Source: Microcystis sp. T1-4 (lineage in GTDB: Bacteria > Cyanobacteriota > Cyanobacteriia > Cyanobacteriales > Microcystaceae). From it: a DNA stretch of 7,729 bases. Below the pieces are notes generated by a model, which worked only from the letters and a program-made list of their open reading frames with translations, ran no database searches and was not told the DNA's origin. Both the position numbers and the translations under genes were made by a program. The stretch is taken from contig NZ_CAIP01000200.1 in NCBI RefSeq assembly GCF_000297435.1, forward strand, positions 1 to 7,729. The letters are read 5' to 3'. Positions 4,950-7,729 of the stretch are shown in pieces; the first letter of the stretch is position 1; the number at the start of each line of letters is the position of its first letter.

Positions 4950-6365
4950 ATGGTGCAAGCCAAATCCAAAGGTTTCCAGGCCGGCGTAAAAGACTACCGC
5001 CTGACCTACTACACCCCCGACTACACCCCCAAAGATACCGATCTACTAGCTTGCTTCCGGGTAACACCCCAACCAGGAGTTCCTCCTGAAGAAGCAGGTG
5101 CGGCAGTAGCGGCGGAATCTTCCACAGGTACCTGGACCACCGTTTGGACCGATAACTTAACCGACCTCGATCGCTATAAAGGCCGTTGTTATGATATCGA
5201 ACCCGTACCCAACGAAGATAACCAGTTCTTCTGTTTCGTTGCCTATCCTTTAGATCTATTTGAAGAAGGTTCCGTCACCAACATCCTCACCTCGATCGTT
5301 GGTAACGTTTTCGGTTTCAAAGCTCTACGCGGTCTCCGGTTAGAAGATATCCGTTTCCCCGTCGCTTTAATCAAAACCTTCCAAGGTCCTCCCCACGGTA
5401 TCACCGTTGAACGGGACAAATTAAACAAATACGGTCGCCCCTTACTCGGTTGCACCATCAAACCCAAACTCGGCCTTTCCGCTAAAAACTACGGTCGTGC
5501 CGTTTATGAATGTCTCCGCGGTGGTTTAGACTTCACCAAAGACGACGAAAATATTAACTCTCAACCCTTCATGCGTTGGCGCGATCGTTTCCTCTTTGTC
5601 CAAGAGGCGATCGTTAAATCCCAAGCAGAAACCAACGAAGTTAAAGGACATTACCTCAACGTAACCGCTCCTACCTGCGAGCAGATGATGCAACGGGCTG
5701 AATTCGCTGCCGAAATCAAAACCCCCATCATCATGCACGACTACCTCACCGGTGGTTTCACCGCTAACACCACCCTGGCGAAATTCTGCCGCGACAAAGG
5801 GTTACTGCTCCACATTCACCGGGCAATGCACGCGGTTATCGACCGTCAGAAAAATCATGGTATCCACTTCCGCGTTTTAGCTAAGTGCTTACGTCTCTCT
5901 GGTGGTGATCACCTGCACTCGGGAACCGTTGTCGGTAAACTCGAAGGTGAACGCGGCATCACGATGGGTTTTGTTGACCTGATGCGTGAAGACTATGTAG
6001 AAGAAGATCGCGCTCGTGGTATTTTCTTCACCCAAGACTACGCCTCCTTACCCGGGGTAATGCCGGTTGCTTCCGGTGGTATCCACGTTTGGCATATGCC
6101 CGCGCTGGTGGAAATCTTCGGTGACGATTCCTGCTTACAGTTCGGTGGTGGAACCCTCGGCCACCCCTGGGGTAACGCACCGGGTGCAACCGCTAACCGT
6201 GTGGCTCTGGAAGCTTGTATCCAAGCTCGTAACGAAGGTCGCTCCTTGGCCCGCGAAGGTAACGACGTTATCCGGGAAGCTTGCCGTTGGAGTCCTGAAC
6301 TGGCTGCCGCTTGCGAACTCTGGAAAGAAATCAAATTCGAGTTCGAGGCTATGGATACCCTCTAA
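4950..6365 (+). CDS. rbcL: Ribulose-1,5-bisphosphate carboxylase/oxygenase large subunit (form IB)
   Basis: The catalytic subunit of Rubisco fixes CO2 onto ribulose-1,5-bisphosphate inside the carboxysome. Its 471 residues are full length for cyanobacteria. Active-site residues are all present, four positions below spinach numbering: K171 in TIKPKLG, the carbamylated K197 in GGLDFTKDDEN with metal ligands D199 and E200, H290 in HIHRAMHA, H323, and loop-6 K330 in VVGKLEGER. The C-terminal peptide EIKFEFEAMDTL (460-471) is the element held by RbcX during assembly. The sequence is typical form IB, the type packaged in beta-carboxysomes. It follows the ccm genes after a 550-bp control region and precedes rbcX and rbcS. 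No frameshift or missing residue is seen. Confidence 0.99.
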   Translation: MVQAKSKGFQAGVKDYRLTYYTPDYTPKDTDLLACFRVTPQPGVPPEEAGAAVAAESSTGTWTTVWTDNLTDLDRYKGRCYDIEPVPNEDNQFFCFVAYPLDLFEEGSVTNILTSIVGNVFGFKALRGLRLEDIRFPVALIKTFQGPPHGITVERDKLNKYGRPLLGCTIKPKLGLSAKNYGRAVYECLRGGLDFTKDDENINSQPFMRWRDRFLFVQEAIVKSQAETNEVKGHYLNVTAPTCEQMMQRAEFAAEIKTPIIMHDYLTGGFTANTTLAKFCRDKGLLLHIHRAMHAVIDRQKNHGIHFRVLAKCLRLSGGDHLHSGTVVGKLEGERGITMGFVDLMREDYVEEDRARGIFFTQDYASLPGVMPVASGGIHVWHMPALVEIFGDDSCLQFGGGTLGHPWGNAPGATANRVALEACIQARNEGRSLAREGNDVIREACRWSPELAAACELWKEIKFEFEAMDTL

Positions 6366-6495
6366 TACAGCCCTTCAGAAGGTTGTTAGCAGTTATCGGT
6401 GCAAAATAATGCCGGGGACTTGCCCAAAATCGGGAAGCAGTCGCTAGAATTTCAACACTGATAACTGTCTAGCCAATAACTGAAAACTGTATAAA
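6366..6495. repeat. rbcL-rbcX gap with inverted repeat
   Basis: The 130-bp spacer contains CAGTTATCGGTG (6390-6401) and CACTGATAACTG (6456-6467), complementary over 12 positions with one G-U wobble. Alternative stems include GCTAG/CTAGC (6443-6447 / 6469-6473). Copies of an ATAACTG motif (6461-6467, 6476-6482) resemble the heptamer repeats seen before ccmN. No T-run follows, so partial termination or RNA processing is more likely than full termination. The spacer has no good Shine-Dalgarno for rbcX. Confidence 0.55.
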
Positions 6496-6894
6496 ATGTA
6501 TCCGAAAAAAGTTGTTCAAGATACCGCGAAAGTCTTACAAAGTTACCTAACTTACCAAGCGGTTCGCACGATTATCGATCAATTGTCAGAAACTAATCCG
6601 ACTTTGGCTATTTGGTTGAGTCACTATACTTCTAGCCATTCCATTCAGGATGGCGAGGCCTATATTGCCGGGTTAATGACTGAGAATAAAGAGTTAGTTT
6701 TGCGGATCATGACGGTAAGAGAACATCTAGCCGAACAGGTTTTAGAGTTCTTGCCAGAGATGGTAAAAACGGGAATTATTAATGACAATACCGAACATCG
6801 TCGGCAACTTTTGGAACGTCTCACCCGTACTGCTATAAGTCAACCAGAGACATCGGAATTAAATCTCGATGTTGATGATCTACCCAACCCATAA
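6496..6894 (+). CDS. rbcX: Rubisco assembly chaperone RbcX
   Basis: An all-helical 132-residue protein; the RbcX homodimer clamps the C-terminal EIKFEF peptide of newly folded RbcL and stabilises RbcL dimers during assembly of the L8 core before RbcS binds. Peptide-binding residues known in RbcX are conserved: Y17 and Y20 in QSYLTYQAV, Q29, E32, I50 and Q51 in SHSIQDGE, and R70 in ELVLRI. The HRRxLLERLTRT block near residues 101-112 is also typical. The C-terminal tail is acidic and poorly conserved, as usual. Translation initiation looks weak, with no clear Shine-Dalgarno, fitting a catalytic-level chaperone. It sits between rbcL and rbcS as in many cyanobacteria, and its stop codon overlaps the rbcS Shine-Dalgarno. 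Confidence 0.97.
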   Translation: MYPKKVVQDTAKVLQSYLTYQAVRTIIDQLSETNPTLAIWLSHYTSSHSIQDGEAYIAGLMTENKELVLRIMTVREHLAEQVLEFLPEMVKTGIINDNTEHRRQLLERLTRTAISQPETSELNLDVDDLPNP

Positions 6895-6909
6895 GGAATC
6901 AAGAAACCC

Positions 6910-7245
6910 ATGAAAACTTTACCTAAAGAGAAGCGTTACGAAACTCTCTCCTACTTGCCCCCCCTCACCGATCAACAAATTGCTAAACAAATTCAATACA
7001 TGATCGATCAGGGTTATATTCCTGCTGTGGAATTTGAAAAAGATCCCAAACCCGCGGATTATCATTGGACGATGTGGAAACTGCCTTTATTCTCTGTTTC
7101 TGGCCCCCAAGAAGTTCTTAATGAAGTTCGCGAGTGCCGCACCGAGTATTCTGATTGCTACATCCGCGTTATCGCTTTTGACAACATCAAACAATGTCAA
7201 ACCATGAGCTTTATTGTTCATAAACCCAATGCTGGCCGCTACTAA
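6910..7245 (+). CDS. rbcS: Ribulose-1,5-bisphosphate carboxylase/oxygenase small subunit
   Basis: A 111-residue small subunit that caps the L8 core to give the L8S8 holoenzyme. Family hallmarks are the N-terminal KRYETLSYLPPLTDQQI, the Q-I-x-Y-M-I-D-Q-G-Y helix end, YHWTMWKLPLF (about 51-61), and YSDCYIRVIAFDNIKQCQ followed by SFIVHKP. The length is typical of the cyanobacterial, carboxysomal form, with the short A-B loop. AAGGAA (6893-6898), overlapping the rbcX stop, lies 11 nt before the ATG, and the 15-bp spacer implies one rbcX-rbcS transcript. The SSUL modules of CcmM are distantly related to this fold and bind the same holoenzyme. Confidence 0.99.
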   Translation: MKTLPKEKRYETLSYLPPLTDQQIAKQIQYMIDQGYIPAVEFEKDPKPADYHWTMWKLPLFSVSGPQEVLNEVRECRTEYSDCYIRVIAFDNIKQCQTMSFIVHKPNAGRY

Positions 7246-7273
7246 TTTGGTTGTCATCTAATTATTAACTGTT

Positions 7274-7301
7274 GAGGGGGGTTCTTAAACCTCCCTTTTT
7301 T
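7274..7301 (+). terminator. Rho-independent terminator after rbcS
   Basis: An 8-bp stem GGGGGGTT/AACCTCCC (7276-7283 with 7288-7295, one G-U) with a 4-nt loop CTTA is followed at once by six T residues (7296-7301). It lies 28 nt after the rbcS stop and closes the rbcLXS transcription unit. Confidence 0.9.
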
Positions 7302-7423
7302 GGTTTTGTTGCTAAAATAAATCTTCCTGATTCTTGTCTTTTTTTGCCTATTTCTTCATTCTTAAGTTCAATTTTTCCCGTAAATTTATATTTTTTTGTT
7401 GGCTTGTGAAGCTATTTCAATAA

Positions 7424-7454
7424 CTTAAACCTCCTTAATTAAGGCTAATTTAAG
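7424..7454. repeat. Composite inverted repeat around CCTTAATTAAGG
   Basis: A perfect 12-bp palindrome (7433-7444) is flanked by a second pair, CTTAAA (7424-7429) and TTTAAG (7449-7454). No T-tract follows. It may be a protein-binding dyad or part of an eroded mobile element. Confidence 0.5.
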
Positions 7455-7499
7455 CAACTTATTTATCTGATTTAATTTATCTGGAACGACCGCTAGATT

Positions 7500-7634
7500 T
7501 TACAATTCTTCTTTTTCTAATTTCCTGAGTAACTTTTCAGCTTTTGCTTCTTCTTTTTTAATTTTTTCTTCTAGTTTTTTCCAATCACTTTTCTTTCTTG
7601 ATTCACTTTCTACAATTAACCATCTTTGTTTTAT
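7500..7634 (-). pseudogene. Remnant of a transposase (possibly IS1634/IS4-like)
   Basis: On the minus strand, a frame of about 43 codons ends at a TAA (7500-7502). It reads KQRWLIVESESRKKSDW followed by a Lys/Glu-rich helical stretch ending LEKEEL. From memory this resembles the internal segment of IS1634/IS4-type DDE transposases in which QRWLVVES is followed by a charged coiled segment. No start codon context, no DDE residues and no flanking homologous frames are seen, so it is a decayed piece. The upstream side stops where a possible MITE begins (7632). An alternative is a chance Lys/Glu-rich frame in AT-rich DNA. Confidence 0.45.
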
Positions 7635-7727
7635 AGCGGTTCTCGCATCTGTGCGGCACACTTAAACCTTTGCCGATTAAGCTGTTCAGGATCGGAAATG
7701 TACCTCTTCTGAATCAGAAACGCTATA
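7632..7727. mobile_element. Possible MITE with 12-bp terminal inverted repeats
   Basis: TATAGCGGTTCT (7632-7643) and the reverse complement of 7716-7727 (TATAGCGTTTCT) match at 11 of 12 positions, bounding about 96 bp without coding content. The TA at the ends would suit TA-targeting (IS630/Tc1-like) transposition. The right end is at the window edge, so the true boundary and target duplication cannot be checked. Confidence 0.4.
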
Positions 7728-7729
7728 TA

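Larger units (their letters stand above)
7302..7729. other. AT-rich noncoding region with mobile-element debris
   Basis: No intact gene is present. The stretch contains a palindromic hairpin (7424-7454), a Lys/Glu-rich broken transposase-like frame on the minus strand (7500-7634), and a short element with possible terminal inverted repeats (7632-7727). T-rich runs dominate 7321-7400. Confidence 0.75.

Noticed and set aside
6067..6447. 126-codon + strand frame overlapping the end of rbcL and the rbcL-rbcX gap
   Set aside because: It is mostly an out-of-frame reading of rbcL; the product shows no family features.

Overview
The window carries a beta-carboxysome and form IB Rubisco gene cluster from a cyanobacterium. 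All genes lie on the + strand, in the order ccmK2, ccmK1, ccmL, ccmM, ccmN, rbcL, rbcX, rbcS. The ccmK2-K1-L-M-N order matches the Synechocystis-type main carboxysome operon, but here rbcLXS follows directly, with no ccmO between. The four-repeat CcmM, heptanucleotide repeats in the gaps, a HIP1 octamer and transposon debris fit a Chroococcales genome. A Microcystis-like organism is my best guess, from memory of the protein sequences and not from a search.

Layout. Positions 1-512 are an AT-rich leader with a strong 15-bp hairpin, a TTAAC/GTTAA dyad and a sigma70-like promoter. Positions 513-1576 encode the shell proteins: two near-identical hexamers (CcmK2, CcmK1) and the pentameric vertex protein (CcmL). 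Positions 1647-3605 encode CcmM, a gamma-carbonic-anhydrase-like domain plus four 79-residue Rubisco-small-subunit-like (SSUL) modules. A 131-bp gap of tandem heptamers precedes ccmN (3737-4399), the adaptor with a C-terminal encapsulation peptide. The 550-bp region 4400-4949 is the rbc control region, with a perfect 17-nt palindrome, a box matching the RbcR consensus as I remember it, paired TGATCA sites and leader hairpins. Then come rbcL (4950-6365), the assembly chaperone gene rbcX (6496-6894), rbcS (6910-7245) and a clear rho-independent terminator (7274-7301). The last 430 bp hold no intact gene, only a degraded transposase remnant and a possible MITE.

How the genes work together. RbcL is folded and assembled with help from RbcX, and RbcS completes the L8S8 enzyme. 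CcmM SSUL modules cross-link Rubisco into the carboxysome core. CcmN links the CcmM core to the CcmK shell through its C-terminal peptide, and CcmL closes the vertices. The cluster itself is a known system. The most informative details are the CcmM architecture (cysteine pairs only in the last two SSUL modules, zinc histidines kept but no cysteine near residues 194-200, an internal start) and the noncoding elements in the three long gaps. I see no wholly undescribed system here.
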